Shown one piece after another: positions 13,002 through 25,621 of a DNA stretch of 64,000 nt. A model generated the notes under the pieces. It was not told where the DNA came from. It saw nothing but the letters and a program-made list of their open reading frames with translations, and searched no databases. Source of the DNA: Margaritifera margaritifera (taxonomy: Eukaryota; Mollusca; Bivalvia; Unionida; Margaritiferidae); NCBI GenBank assembly GCA_029931535.1, contig JAQPZY010001675.1, positions 7,861,001 through 7,925,000 on the forward strand, read 5' to 3'. Numbering within the stretch: the stretch's first letter is position 1; the number at the start of each line of letters is the position of its first letter. The position numbers were made by a program, and so were the translations under genes.

Positions 13002-13208
13002 TATACTTGTGTATAAGCCCAGTCCAAATGCAAACAACACAGACCCTGATCTGCCGTCGCATAATGCGCCGGCAGATCAGGGTCTATGTTGTTTGTTCTA
13101 CCGATTAGTCCTTACAAACTGCATAAATCCAGATCTGCCGGCGCATTATGCTATGGCAGATCTGGGTCTATGCAGTTTGCAGTTGGTATCGGCTTATACG
13201 AGAGTATA
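13002..13208. mobile_element. twin-hairpin element, copy A (207 bp)
   Basis: Outer imperfect TIRs (TATACTTGTGTATAAGCC and, reversed, TATACTCTCGTATAAGCC) enclose two hairpins. Hairpin 1 (13031-13095) has 25-bp arms with one mismatch and a 15-nt loop; hairpin 2 (13115-13179) has 25-bp arms with two mismatches and a 15-nt loop. The arms of the two hairpins resemble each other (both CAAAC...GACCC.GATCTGCC), so one arose by duplication of the other. A second copy of identical length is at 24504-24710. Confidence 0.85.
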
Positions 13209-13391
13209 TACAATACATATACAAGTACACATATATAACATATACAATTAACAATTGTTTGTTATAGACTATATAAAGAATGTCTTGAAAGTCTGCCATT
13301 TCAAAGATACACAAATCGAAATCACTGCACAGACATATATAATGACAGGCAACCTTGAATGCGCAAAAACTACTTATCTTCAGCACATTTA

Positions 13392-15625
13392 TAACAAGAG
13401 ACCCTCAAAGGGGCTGATGCTCTACTGTCCAAAAAGAGTTTCCAGGAATCCAAGATAAGTCTGTTTCTCTTGTCCTTGTATTCTGTTTAACTGCCGAGTA
13501 TTGAAACCATCCATGATATTCTTGAGAAACTACTACATACCAAATTTGGTAACAAAAGTATTTTCTTACATGTCTGAGTCAACATGTTCACAAAATACCT
13601 ATAAGTGCAATACAAACTTCTCTGTCATGGCCTTTGACCCTGAACCTGGTATCATGAATAGAAAATCACAGATCTTGTTTCAAACAATGTCAAGATATAC
13701 CAACATGCTAAGTTTGGTTATTTCTATAATTAATATTTATTCAAAAAAACTAGTTTGGTTTGGTTTTGTGGGTTATTCAAGTGGCACCATTAAAGGTATT
13801 CACAAGTGGCACCATTAAAGGTATTCACAAGTGGCACCATTAAAGGTATTCACAAGTGGCACCATTAAAGGTATTCACAAGTGGCACCATTAAAGGTATT
13901 CACAAGTGGCACCATTAAAGGTATTTACAAGTGGCACCATTAAAGGTATTCACAAGTGGCACCATTAAAGGTATTCATAAGTGGCACCATTAAAGGTATT
14001 CATAAGATATATCCAAACTGGTGTTTGATTAAAAAAAATTCCTTCATACTTGTTTGTGTCTTCATGCTAGCAAGCCAGTACAGCTAAAAATCCAAGTCAG
14101 ACATTTGGCCTTAAAATCAATGTCAGAGTGCTGGCTATCAACTTGTCCATTGAAATGCAACTAAATACAAAGTCTGGTCAAAATTCACTTGTATATGTAC
14201 AAGTCACTGTGTTCATAAGATCAATCAAGTACAAAATTGTAAGCAATCACTTTTGACTTTACCCCAAGGTCAGTTGCTCTGGTTTTATAAAAGCCTTCAC
14301 AAAAGTGTGGATATGTTAGTTATCAGATCTGCACCATTTTCATTCAGAACCAATTACATATTGCAAAAAACATTTTAGTGTAAACCCCATGTCAATGCCA
14401 TCATTCATTAAAGATGAATAGTGATAAAAAGAATTTTAAGATGGCCACTATGGTGCTATGTTGGAAATCAGATGAAAACCATTTTCATTCAGAACGAGCT
14501 ACATATTGCTATAACAGTGTTCTAACAAACCTATGTCAATATAATCATCCATTCAGGAGGAGAAGCCATCAAAGATTTTCAATATGGTAGTCAAGGCAGC
14601 CAATTGGATCAGCATCATTTTAATATAGGTATAACAATAATTCTTGCAAGGATAAAGTGGGTTTCTTCTTGTTGATTTTTTTATTATCAGTATTGCCATC
14701 CATTTAGATTAGTTACATTTTTGTACTTTACCTTTCGTTTACACCTTAAAGCCACTATTGTGCTGAGGTACTGTAAAATGCTACTACATACATACATATA
14801 CTGTTAAAAAAATTCAAATTAGGAGGTTATATTGGCATCACTTTTATTTAGGACTGACAACATATAGTGAGAAGTGGTTTAGTGAAAACCCCATGTCAAA
14901 ATGACTATCCATTCAAGAGAAGTAGTGACAACAACATTTTCAAGATGGCTACCACTGATCAGCACCATATTTATTTGGGGTGAACAAGATATCACTAGAA
15001 GTCTTTCAGTGAAAACCCCATGTCTATAGGACCATCTATTCAGAAGAGTTTCAAGATGGCTACCAAGATGGCAATATTGTAAGTCTGATCTGCATCATAA
15101 GAAGACTTTTAGTGACAACCTTACATTGCTATGACCATCAATCTGGAGAAGTAGCAAGAACATGATTTTCAAGATGGCCACTATGGCCACAAAACTGGAG
15201 ACCTGATTAGCATCACTTTTATTTCAGACCAACTAGACATGATAAGTCTTTGGGTGAAAACCAATGCTGATATGACCATCGTCTCAACAGGAGTAGCAAT
15301 AACAAGATTTTCAAGATAGCTGTCATGGTCACCATACTGAATCTGAGAGGAACCCTTTTCATTTAGAATCAACTAGAAATCATGAGAAGTCTTTTGGTGA
15401 AAACCCCATGTTGATATGAACATCCATTCAGGAGGGGTAGTAATAAGATTTTCAAGATGGTCCCAAAGGTGATACCTGATGTCCAAGGGGCACCATTTTC
15501 AGTTTCATGGCAAACCTACAGGAAGTTTAAAGGAGTTGCAATAACAAACTTGTGCTAACACATGGACAATGGATGGATGGATGACAGACAGCAGGCCATT
15601 GCAGCTCTTCTGGTCTATGAAAAGA
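13392..15625 (+). mobile_element. tandem-repeat element family 1 (Helentron-like), copy 1
   Basis: Head aacaagagaccctcaaaggg ctgatgctctactg at 13392; then ~8 diverged units of ~146 bp from about 14290 to 15480 (each with accattttcattcagaacc-like, tgaaaaccccatgt and ttttcaagatggc blocks); tail ttgtgctaac ... gatggatgg ... agctcttctggtctatg near 15605-15625, where the terminal hairpin is partly lost. It is interrupted by the 25-bp array at 13776-14005. No protein-coding capacity. Confidence 0.7.
13776..14005 (+). repeat. 25-bp minisatellite, 9 copies
   Basis: Nine near-perfect copies of caagtggcaccattaaaggtattca, with single changes (ttcat, tttac) in a few. High uniformity indicates recent expansion or homogenisation. 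It sits inside the family 1 element. Confidence 0.92.
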
Positions 15626-15757
15626 AGGAATAAATGCTAATTCATGTTAAAGTCAACCATAAATTGAAAAACATATTTAGATTCTGCATGTAAATGTTCA
15701 ACTTTGAAACTGCATTATATATATCTGTGCTGTGTTTAGCTGAAGCAAATCAACAGT

Positions 15758-17270
15758 TAACAAGAGGACCAGGTGGGCCTGATATTGCTCACCTGGCTTA
15801 CATAACTGAACAGTATACCAATATACTGAGCTTGCTAATGTAGTACTGTAACAACACAGCTGTATGTAAACCATCTCACAACCTTTATGTCATGTCAGTT
15901 TTACCTATTTTACTAAGGTCTATTAAAAAATTCCGAAGATAAAGGCACTAATAATCATAGATCTCACTCATAATTGAACTTATCCAAGACCTTCAAGATA
16001 AAACCTACTTACAAAATTTTATTGAAATCAGATGAAAAATATAGCCTCTAGAGAGGTAACAAGCTCAGCCAATCAGATGCAAATCACCTCATCAATAGGT
16101 GCAGATCTCCTTTATTACAGAACCTGTCTAAGACCATGATAATACAAGTTTATTTACCAAGACAGAACAAAATTAAATCAAAATTCAGTCTCTACAATCA
16201 TAACAAGCTCATCCAATCAGATACAAGATTACCTCCTAAAACTGGGTAGATCTGGCTCATTATCAAATTCAATAAACAGCTTGATGACTATTTGCAATGT
16301 CTGATCAAAATTGATTAAAAAAATAAGTCATTAGTGTTGACAGCTTCAGCCATTCAAATGCAAGATCACTGCTGTATTATGTGTGGATCTTGCTCATCAT
16401 TCTACTTATCCAAGATCTTGATAATATAAGCCTTTTTAACAAGTTTTATCAAAACTGAATTACTGACAGTCTCTAGAATGGTAACAAGCTTAGCCAATCA
16501 GACAGAAGATCACCCCATTAATATATGTGGATCTCGCTCATTATCAAACATGTGCAAGATCTTACTGATATAAGCCTATATTCCAAGTTTTACAAAATTG
16601 GATCAGAAATATGGCTTCCAGAGTAGTGACAAGCTCAGCCAATCAGAAGCAAGATCTTGTTAATATGCATGAATCTCACTCATTTGAGATTCTGATGATA
16701 TAAGCATATATTCCAAGTCTAATCAAAACTGGATCAGAAATATGGCCTACAGAGTTGCAACAAGCTCAGCCTATCAGATGCAAGATTATGCATGGATCTT
16801 GCTCATTATCAAACCTGTCCAAGATCTTGATGATGTAAGCATATATTCCTAGTTTGATAAAAAATATCCCCCAAAGTGGTAACATGCCCAGCCAATCAGA
16901 TGCAAGATGATCTCATTATGCATGAACTCGCTCATTACAGAAATCATCCAAGATCTTGATGATATAAGCATATATTTCAACTTTGATCAAAGACTGATCA
17001 GAAATAAGGCCGCCATCGTTGTAACAAGCTCAATAAATCAGATGCAAGATCACTGTGCAGATCTCATTTAATATCAAACTTGTCCAAGATGAGATAAACC
17101 CATATTCCAAGTTTAATCAAATTCAGATCTTAATTATGACTACAGACTGGTATCAAATAAGTGTTGACAGATGAACATATGTCTGATGATGGACATCACA
17201 CAACAGATGCAGAATTATACCATAAGCTCACTTGGCCTTATGGCCAGGTGAGCTACAACAGCTGTAATAT
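15758..17270 (+). mobile_element. tandem-repeat element family 2 (Helentron-like), copy 1
   Basis: Head aacaagaggaccaggtgggc ctgatattgctcacctgg; ~9 units of ~140 bp (blocks caagctcagccaatcag, gcaagatcac, tctcgctcattatcaaac, ccaagatcttgatgatataa); tail agctcacttggcc ttat ggccaggtgagct, a 13-bp stem with one mismatch and a 4-nt loop. Head gctcacctgg is the exact inverse of tail ccaggtgagc. The design parallels family 1 although the units differ. Confidence 0.75.
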
Positions 17271-17737
17271 TATTAGTTAGACGAAACGTATGAATAAACC
17301 TCAGTCTGTATCTACAATCAAGGTGAGAAGATATTTTCTGTACATGTGAAATATGACCAAAAGTACAGCGTTTTTTTTAAAAATGAAACCACACAGTATA
17401 AAGATTTAACCATTCCAGTGCTAATGGGCAATTGTCTTCCTGCTTATAAACAATATTCTCTTAACGCTGACTCAGAGAATACCCCTTTGTCAATTACCCT
17501 AGCTTCTTTCTTTCATTTCCTCTGTAACTTTTGTCTTCTAGAAATGTTAGAAATTTTGTTTATCTTGCACAGTTTAATGATGAATTTTTATGAAACTAAA
17601 AGAGAGACACTGATGATTTAAAAAAAAAAAAAGAATTTACCATCTAACAATTCCAATATGTCATGGGCATTTGGATCACTTCTGGCTTTTCTGCATTAGC
17701 TCTATTTCTTGGCCAAATGAAACAACTGATCAAAGTG

Positions 17738-17902
17738 CAGGGTCTATTCTAGGATGCACAATTGAGCACATATGCTCAAAAATTTTAAAACCCTACCTTT
17801 GTTTCTTCATTAAATCCCTCATACTTTCAGAAAATTGCCCCCTTTTTTTCAAATGGAGGGAGGAATTTCCCCCCATATCTTTCAGTTCTAGAATAGACCC
17901 TG
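17738..17902. mobile_element. 165-bp MITE with 15-bp perfect TIRs
   Basis: CAGGGTCTATTCTAG at the left is exactly inverted at the right end (CTAGAATAGACCCTG). AAAGTG directly flanks both ends and may be the target duplication. Resembles hAT-type short elements, but the superfamily is uncertain. The frame reading across it is not coding. Confidence 0.75.
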
Positions 17903-17915
17903 AAAGTGTTTTACA

Positions 17916-18188
17916 AAATCAGAGCCGCTCAGAGAAGAAAACCAGCTGAGATAAATAGCTGTTGATTTAGTGTCTTTGGTGCCTTACATCATTTCACTTA
18001 ATATTATTTATTAAATTAGATGCAAAAAGTTATCTTGAATCAACCATTTTTCAAGATGGTGGCAAATAATTTGAAGAAAGTTTTTGCAGATAATCTGACT
18101 ACAATGTTTTGCAAACACAATGTAACACACCAAAGACACAAAAATTGCTATTTATCCCCTAGTTTTCTTGTCTGAGCAGCTGTGATTT
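17916..18188. mobile_element. foldback element, ~90-bp arms
   Basis: Left aaatcagagccgctcagaga / agaaaaccag and reversed right aaatcacagctgctcagaca / agaaaactag pair, continuing through gataaatagc and gtgtctttggtg. It starts 14 bp after the MITE at 17738-17902. Confidence 0.7.
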
Positions 18189-18587
18189 CTTCATACACCT
18201 TGACCAATTGTTGCAAATGGCTGACATAAAGCCACTGCTAAAAAGCCCAAACTATTCCATATGCATGTGACGCAGGATGGTAAGATTGTATTCTTTTTCA
18301 AGATTTTCACAGAATCTTACTCTGTGAATACTTACTGAAAATGCAAAGGCAAATAGTCTCATTATTACACATGATTTAAATAAGCCCAAGAATCACTCAA
18401 CCTCATAAAGCTTCCTGATATTTAAATAATATCACTGTCCAACAAAATTACAGGGTTCCTTTTCCTGGTGAACTTCCTTTCTGAATGAGAAATGGGGGTA
18501 AGGTTAATAGCCCAAAGTCACTGAAATGGTGATAAGAATTAGTTGACCTGTACTAGGTTAGCTACAGCCTGCAACACTAATACTGAC

Positions 18588-18632
18588 TTGTAGATTTATC
18601 AGGAGGTCCTGTGTCAACCTCATCAAAAGGAT
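18588..18632 (-). CDS. FHOD: FHOD formin small cassette-type exon
   Basis: This exon is 45 nt, phase 1-1: AT completing Asp (G/AT), 14 codons PFDEVDTGPPDKST, then A. The acceptor is CTTTTGTTTAG/ATCC. The donor is ACAA/GTCAGT, less canonical than the other donors in the gene, so inclusion may be regulated (inference). Only 242 bp of intron separate it from the previous 42-nt exon, which is unusually tight for this gene. In the spliced product the two small exons would read ...ATQDDPFDEVDTG.... Confidence 0.7.
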
Positions 18633-18874
18633 CTAAACAAAAGAAAATGATTCATAAATCTACATGCAAAACAATAATTAAAATGAAATGAAACAAAACA
18701 CAGCAACCTTATTGGTAAATACAGACTGGTAGCATCACAACTCAAAAAAAGCGATAGAATATATCATAAACTTTGGATGAATATGACTAGAATCAGTCTA
18801 GCAACTGCTATGTATCAGACTAGCATCCCATAGGGTCATGGGGTCCTGATAACTCAGTGGGGCAGATGACTTAC

Positions 18875-18916
18875 CATCCTGTGTAGCATCGGTACCCTCT
18901 GATTTCTCATCATTAG
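18875..18916 (-). CDS. FHOD: FHOD formin small cassette-type exon
   Basis: This exon is 42 nt, phase 1-1: CT completing Ser, 13 codons NDEKSEGTDATQD, then G. The acceptor is CTTTTATTGTAG/CTAATG and the donor is GGATG/GTAAGTC, a strong consensus. Length divisible by three and symmetric phase make it removable without a frameshift. The acidic Ser/Thr-rich text is typical of alternatively spliced linker segments. Mammalian FHOD3 has tissue-specific linker exons (family knowledge); direct equivalence is not claimed. Confidence 0.78.
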
Positions 18917-21885
18917 CTACAATAAAAGACATTTGCACTATGATTCATATAATATCTGCCACTTCATGTTGAAAATAACCTTCACAGAAACAGCTGCCAT
19001 GCAAGCTGAAGCAAATTTTTCCAGCACTTTTAAATTACATGTAGTTTAGTCATTTTTTGAGAAAGGCATTGTATCAATCAGAAGTATTCTGTGATTACAG
19101 GCATGATCAATTCAATAGTATTTGAAAAGAAGCCACGATAGAATGAAAGAAAGAATGAATGTGTATCTGACATCTGGAAGAAATTTGGGTTTACATTATA
19201 ATTCCAGTAATATCAATGTCTAGGCAAGTAACTTTAACAATTGTCTTTCTCATGTCCCCTCTCCTAAGAATGCTCGCTTTTCTCTGGATTTTATGTTCAG
19301 CATGTGTGCATCAACACAAAAATTGGAAATTGGGGAAATTTAGTTACAGGGATGATTCCAACAATAAAATTTTGAGGTCCCCATCCCTAGAATTGGGAAT
19401 TTTTCATCACAGAAAGAGTATTTTTGGGAATGTTTAACACATAGGCTCTTGTGGTTTTTTTGTTGCAATTTATTTTGAGGTGTTCCTTTATGGCAGATTA
19501 AAAAATTTATATTATAAACCAAACCCCAAATAATTTTGTTATTGTTTTGTCTTGCCTTTTTAAACAGTAGTGGCAGTGGAAGTTGCTGATGTTGTTGTGT
19601 TCTTGGTATAAAAAAAATCCATCTTTTTTGTAACAAGTCCTTAATATGAAATAAATGTATCTATTTATTCATCAAAAAATAACATAAATTTAGACTGCAT
19701 TATAATAATTATGTTTTTTACTTACAGGTGTTATTGGAATAAAGGTGTCATATCATCATATTGCACCTGTAGTTAGTTTCACACCAAATTAAAGTTTTGT
19801 GTTTTAAAGGATAGGAATCTTTGCAGCATACTCACCAAGCAGACACAAATCAACAAACTAGAATACTCAACACTATGTAAAACTATATTTCATTTTCAAT
19901 TTTTTTTAAAAAGCATGAAACGGAATGTCATGATAAAACATGATTTGGTTCATCAGAAGTAAAGCTACTGTAGTTGAAAAAGTTAAAAGTGCTTCATGCT
20001 TGACCAAGCATACTTCAGGAGATGAATCTCAGCCCATGTGTTGAATTTAAGCAATTCAAAGCACAAAATTTGAGTATCAACCAATACCAATGCACTGTCA
20101 ACTATCCAAACAGCTTGTCAAGAAAACTGTTCCAATTAATTAAGGAATGCATATCCATCACTATAAAAATGGAGAGCTGACTGCTCTCTTGTCAGCTGTT
20201 TGACAATTCACATATGCTGAAGAATCCAAATACTTTACAGGGTCCATGTTAGGGGGTGGTTCAGGCAAAATAGTCACCTTGGAGTTTGTCATTTCACCTA
20301 AACAAGCCCAAAAAGGTGAAATTCACTTTGCCTTGCATTGATTTCATGACATTACCTCCACCCCATTTTGTTTCAATACAATGCATTAATATAATAATCA
20401 AAGTAAAACATTGACTTTTGTGTCAATTTTCCCTTCAAAAAAGAATGTGGAAAGATAGAAAAAGAAGCCTTATTTTCTGTAGTCAATTTTGGTGCTAATT
20501 TGATAATCATAAATACCAGAAATTACACTATCATCTATGGAATTCAAGCCGAAAATTCACACATTATTCTATATAAAAAAAATTAGTGTAAAATTGAATT
20601 TCTGTAGCCCAATCTGAAGCAAATTATGATTCAGTGGATGTATCCAGATTCATTACTAATGAGATTATTCATTTTATCCACAATTTCATTATATAGACAT
20701 ATGAAAAGAGGACTTCTACTATGGAAGATGTTTCCGATTTATGACTGTAACCTATTTTTTACATTGCTGTTTTATGTTCCACAACACCAGTGGTAAAGCA
20801 AAACAAGAAACTTTTTATATTTTGATAAATATTTAATAATATTTAATTCTCATTTTAATCTGACATAAAAATATGCAAAAGCATTTGTTTAAAATCACAC
20901 TTCTGAACTTTCTACACCCACTTCTCCCTATTTTGCCAACTTCTCCATATACTGGATGGAGAGAGGCAATTTTGCCCAAATATTAGGGTTTAACTTGGAC
21001 AAACACTTGTTATGATTTAATGGACCTTAAAAGCAATGCCAAGCTTTTGTATGATTAAGATGACTTCTGGTAAGGAAAAAGGTAAAATTACAGTTCCAAT
21101 CTAGTAACACATTACAGATATGAATGGAATGAGAGAAATATTCTCGCAAGCAAGATTTACTAACTTTTGATTGGATATTTCAAAATAAAAAAATTTGGGC
21201 AGCCAATGAACATTGGGGCCACCATGTGGCCCTAATAAATATAGCAGAATCATCCCTGCAGATATATTAAATAAGTATTACTAAATAAGAATGACTAATC
21301 TCTTAATGCACTTTGATGCATATTATACCTGTCGTCATGTAATGAAAATGAGGAGTTAAAATGATTCATTTATGAAATTTTGCACATTTAGACTTTGAAA
21401 AAATTGTTACCTTCAAAATAAGAATATTCAGATTGACAATGTCAATTGCTTCAATATAATACAAAGTATGATATCAAGAAATCTCTTGCATTCTCAATGT
21501 CTAAACTCAGAATTACTCTGCAACAAAAATTATGATTTTCTAAAATAATTTTCAATATTTGCTATGTGAATAGAATTCTAAAGACATATATATTATTAAT
21601 ACTAAGTGTCAAGCAGCTAAACACAAAAACTTAATCTAATTTGAAGTCTTAGTTATTAGGACTTGTCTTGTCATGATAGTAGTATATATTAGTGACTTCA
21701 AAAGTGTGATCTATATGCTTTGATGATACTCTCCAAAATAACTATTATCACAGTGAAAATTTATCCCCACTTCAAGTTCCATTTGTCATAAATTTTGGTT
21801 CAAGAAATAGGATACAATGCCTTTCTGTAGTAAGTTGTTAAAATTCACAGACTTGAGTTCAAAAGTGAATCAGACTGTCACTTAC
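18917..21885 (-). other. FHOD intron, 3.0 kb
   Basis: No repeat family, exon or RNA gene was recognised. The composition is strongly AT-rich with poly-T/poly-A runs. Short frames at 19.2-19.6 kb show no coding features. Confidence 0.5.
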
Positions 21886-22040
21886 AGGAATGACGACTGT
21901 TCTCTGCTGTGCCATTGACTTTAAGCTGGGACTGTGGCTCTTCAAATTCCTGCTGTGTTGTTTCGAACACTCGCTTCCGTCTATCCTGGTCAGGCATTAT
22001 GTCTATCTGCTCTTTTTCTGGTGGAGGTAACTGGGAGGTC
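21886..22040 (-). CDS. FHOD: FHOD formin exon, linker
   Basis: This exon is 155 nt: one base completing Glu (GA/G), then 51 codons TSQLPPPEKEQIDIMPDQD...NGTAENSRHS, then T. It starts after phase 2 and ends in phase 1. The acceptor is TATTTTTGCAG/GACC and the donor is a perfect TCCT/GTAAGTG. The product is hydrophilic and low in hydrophobics, with RRKRVFE; it has no recognisable domain, as expected for the divergent FHOD linker. Assignment rests on splice signals, open frame and phase continuity rather than on conserved residues. Confidence 0.85.
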
Positions 22041-23352
22041 CTGCAAAAATACTTGCGAATTACTGCCCATTTCTTACATGTATTCAACCTTACTCTCTTA
22101 CCTTATCACCAATAATCACTTGGTATCATTTCAAGCTTCATGGTGAATTTGTCAACAGACTAATAAATCATTCTGGGATGTAGGAACTATCAACCAGTCC
22201 AAAATTCAGTGACAAGTTGAAGTCAGGTGCAATGAAGGATGAAATAACATATGGACAAACATCCTGAACCATAAATCTAAACCTCGGGGCATTCACTGGA
22301 GGGGAGGCGAGGATGACAGACAAGACATAAAATCTACACATATCAATAGTCTTAAACCATCTCCTGACAAGGCTATTCTAAAAATAAATGGAGTGTAAGG
22401 GTCAGAAGGCACTTTCTTTTAATGATCCACCACCCATGGACAAGTTTTGACATTTAAAACAGGTAATTATTACAAAGAGAACCGGTAACTATGTAAACAG
22501 GAAATAGCATACTTCCACTTATGTAAAACTGATAGGGATTGGTTAATGACCATTCAATCAAATTCTTTAATTGATTCACTAATTAGTCAGTCTGTGCATT
22601 CCCACCTTCTTGTCATTTCATTGTCCGACATTGCTCAGTCAAGACCGTTTGAGATTTGTGCATCAATTAAAGACAAATTTAAAAGGGAGAAATCAAATTT
22701 TTCCTATCATCCCACCCATTTTTATACTGTACTGATTTTATATTAAATGTATGTATTTATTGTAATAGGTATGCATAATTAGCTCTATTAAGCTACATTT
22801 TTATCATAAATGTATACTTGTTTGGATATTGAGGTTTAATACAATTTTGATTCACCTTTCATTACTTTATATGAGATTCTACTGTTTATTGACCTTGAGA
22901 TGAAATGAAGGTGATTCTATTTGACTTTCGATTTGGAGTATATATTTCTTTATAATGCAGCTAGATTTGGATCAAATTGCTGAAAAATGGAGTTAAACCC
23001 AACAAAATTAAACCCAAGAAAACCAAAACCAAACTGTAAATTTGAAGAACAAAAAACAATTTGATCACTTTTATGTTTCCAGATTCCTTTTCAATATCTG
23101 CATGGCACCTTGGTATGGAATGGGACTGAAAAGATGTCAGACATGAAGAATTTGTTCAAAAGCAGCTAGATGTGGTTTTGTCCTTGTTTGTTTCGTCAAT
23201 CCCCGTACCAATTAGAATTGCACGCAATTGACTTCTTCAACATTCTCTTCAAAGTAAATGAAAGTTGCTCTATGAGCATTGGTTCAATTTCCTATCTTCA
23301 TGAAATCAGATTAAATTTTATATTTCACATGTGAATCTGATGCATTTAGTTT

Positions 23353-23544
23353 GATATTTCAGTTGGGACTTGTCTCATTACTTATTGCCTGCTATTTGAC
23401 AGTCCTGACATGTTTTGATATTTCAGTTGGGACTTGTGTCATTTCCTATTGCCAGTCACCTGACAGTCTTGACATGTTTTGATATTTCAGATGGGACTTG
23501 TGTCATTTCCTATTGCCTGCCATCTGCTAGTCTTGACCTGTTTT
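23353..23544 (+). repeat. 64-bp minisatellite, 3 copies
   Basis: Three copies starting gatatttcagttgggacttg, period 64 (23353, 23417, 23481), with a few substitutions. The frame at 23415-23597 is produced by the repeat. Confidence 0.88.
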
Positions 23545-24503
23545 GCAGTGTGTGCTCAGAACCCAGTTTATACAAAAGTGATGGGGATAGTATTTGATTG
23601 ATTTCACTGCAATTTTCAAATAAAATTAAATGAAGAATAAACTTCATATGAATTCTTTATTGTAAAATGTGTTGCTGCTTTTTCTACAAATATTTTTCAA
23701 ATAAATTTTAGAAAGTTACATTGCTATGGTGGCTGAAGCAATAGAAACAAATCTAGATACAAATCATGATGTTTTTATCTACTAGTTGCAAAGCACAGCA
23801 TTCTATGTTATGGCCATGATCGTCTATCCATCCACCTGCCTGTCTGTCCATTAAAATGCTAGTTTCTGCATGGTAACTCTTAGTTCAAGACTACATACTT
23901 TCACTAAACTCTGTTGTTTGCTTGCACTTGAGAGCAGAAAGAACCCTAATGATTTGGGGGCAAAAGATCAGAGATAAAGGTCACATTGACCACGAAGAAG
24001 AAAAAAGATTTCACACAAGACAACTTTAGTTCTTGATCACACATGCTGTGTCTTCTGTGTCTTAATTTTTCTGGTCATATGTTTGCATACACAAATTAAT
24101 AAAACTTGGCCAAGCAGCCGCTGTATTTACCTTTATGTGAAAATGATAAACACTTGGCCAAAACAAATTTGTTAACTATCTTGATGCATTAATCATAGTA
24201 CACAAGTTTTAAATTCCAGAGAATTCGAACAAATGTACAGTATATTTGTTTCTTTAATCAAATTTTAATAAACACAAATTCATATCAAAATCATTCACAA
24301 TGGCATGAAACAGAACACTTAACATTTTTAAACTTCTTGAAAGCTGTACCAACACATCTAAATTCCTAGTAGCCACCATATACACATTTTTGCCACCTTT
24401 TTAAAATGTTGTACTGTTGAAACGAATGCATCAAATCAAAATTTTTATGTAATTGGCTAAATTTAGAAATTTCTTTAAATATAGTGGATTGTCATTTACC
24501 ATA

Positions 24504-24710
24504 TATACTTGCGTATAAGCAGAGTCCAAAAGCAAACAACACAGATCCTGATCTGCCATTGCATAATGTGCGGGCAGATCAGGTCTATGTTGTTTGTTCT
24601 ACTGATTAGTCCTTGCAAACTGCATAGACCCAGATCTGCCAACGCATTATGCGATGGCAGATCTGGGTCTATGCAGTTTGCAGTTGGTATCGGCTTATAC
24701 GCGAGTTTAC
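24504..24710. mobile_element. twin-hairpin element, copy B (207 bp)
   Basis: Same length and layout as 13002-13208: ends ACTTGCGTATAAGC and, reversed, ACTCGCGTATAAGC; hairpin 1 built on caaacaacacagatcctgat, hairpin 2 on caaactgcatagacccagat with loops containing gcattatgc. Divergence from copy A is modest. The 91-aa frame across it is not a gene. Confidence 0.85.
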
Positions 24711-25621
24711 ACAGTATACAATTTTTTACAGTTCAATTTCAACCCTATTTTCTTCATGATATTACAAAATGCTTTCTGTACTGACTGTTAAAGCCAATGC
24801 AGTGAAGAAGGATAATTGATGTGAATATGAATTAGATTAAGTAATGAAGTTATTTATATCAATACATATCAAGAAACAAATGCTTTCCCTGTTGCACATT
24901 ACCATGTATCTACAAGTCATAATGAAACCTTAAATGTTGAATTAATTTAAACTATATACTATTTTCAAGACATCTGTGTCAGCATATGCAAAATTTATTG
25001 ATAGGAGTTGAACAAAATGAAGAATCATAGGAGTAACAGTAGCAGTTTGAGTTTGAAGTATCCCCACCCCTACTTTATGTACAAGTAAAGTAAAACTGGT
25101 CACTGTTGTCAGTAGTTGCATGAGTCTTAGACATGAGTCAACAATATATGATGTCTAAGTGTGTGAAACAGGAAAAAGTGTATCAGGGTGAAAAGGTTCC
25201 AAAATGACAAGGAACATAAATTAAAAAAAACTACCAAGTCCTTGGCTTCAACATACAAATGGTTAATGACAAAAGTATATTCTTGTCCCTTGCAATCACC
25301 AACAACCAAAAGGAATGCACATGATCATTTCATGAATATCCCTAAACTCTCTACACATTAAACTACACTGCTGAGGAAAATCTCCCAAAGTAGTTCATTA
25401 TTCTGAAAAAATAACAAGTATCATTTGCATCATTAACTGTTAAAATGTATTGTCCAACAATGATTCCATGTAGAAGCACATGCCTACATCTTAGTGTGTG
25501 CTAACACTTGCATGAAATTAATAAATATCATTAGCGCTTACATAATCTCTTTGGTAATCAACAAGCACCCAAGATCCTCATATATTTCTTCAAAGTATCC
25601 CTAGCTTTCTGTAATCATACT

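Larger units (their letters stand above)
4190..18587 (-). other. FHOD intron, 14.4 kb
   Basis: The longest placed intron. It holds a minus-strand SINE (4541-4728), a degenerate SINE-like piece near 6520-6570 (ctgagccacta), foldbacks, minisatellites at 9.2, 10.3 and 13.8 kb, TIR elements, and two large tandem-repeat elements (13.39-15.63 and 15.76-17.27 kb). No further exon was recognised, although symmetric 1-1 exons would not be betrayed by phase. The stretches 4.75-6.5, 8.16-9.2 and 9.36-10.29 kb show nothing specific beyond low-complexity runs. Confidence 0.6.

Noticed and set aside
13009..13251. Plus-strand frame with DPDLP repeats (also 24509-24784)
   Set aside because: It is the translation of the twin-hairpin element; the repeated DPDLP comes from the hairpin arms.
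13776..14005. CRISPR-like array of 25-bp repeats
   Set aside because: Repeats are head-to-tail with no spacers, in a eukaryotic intron.
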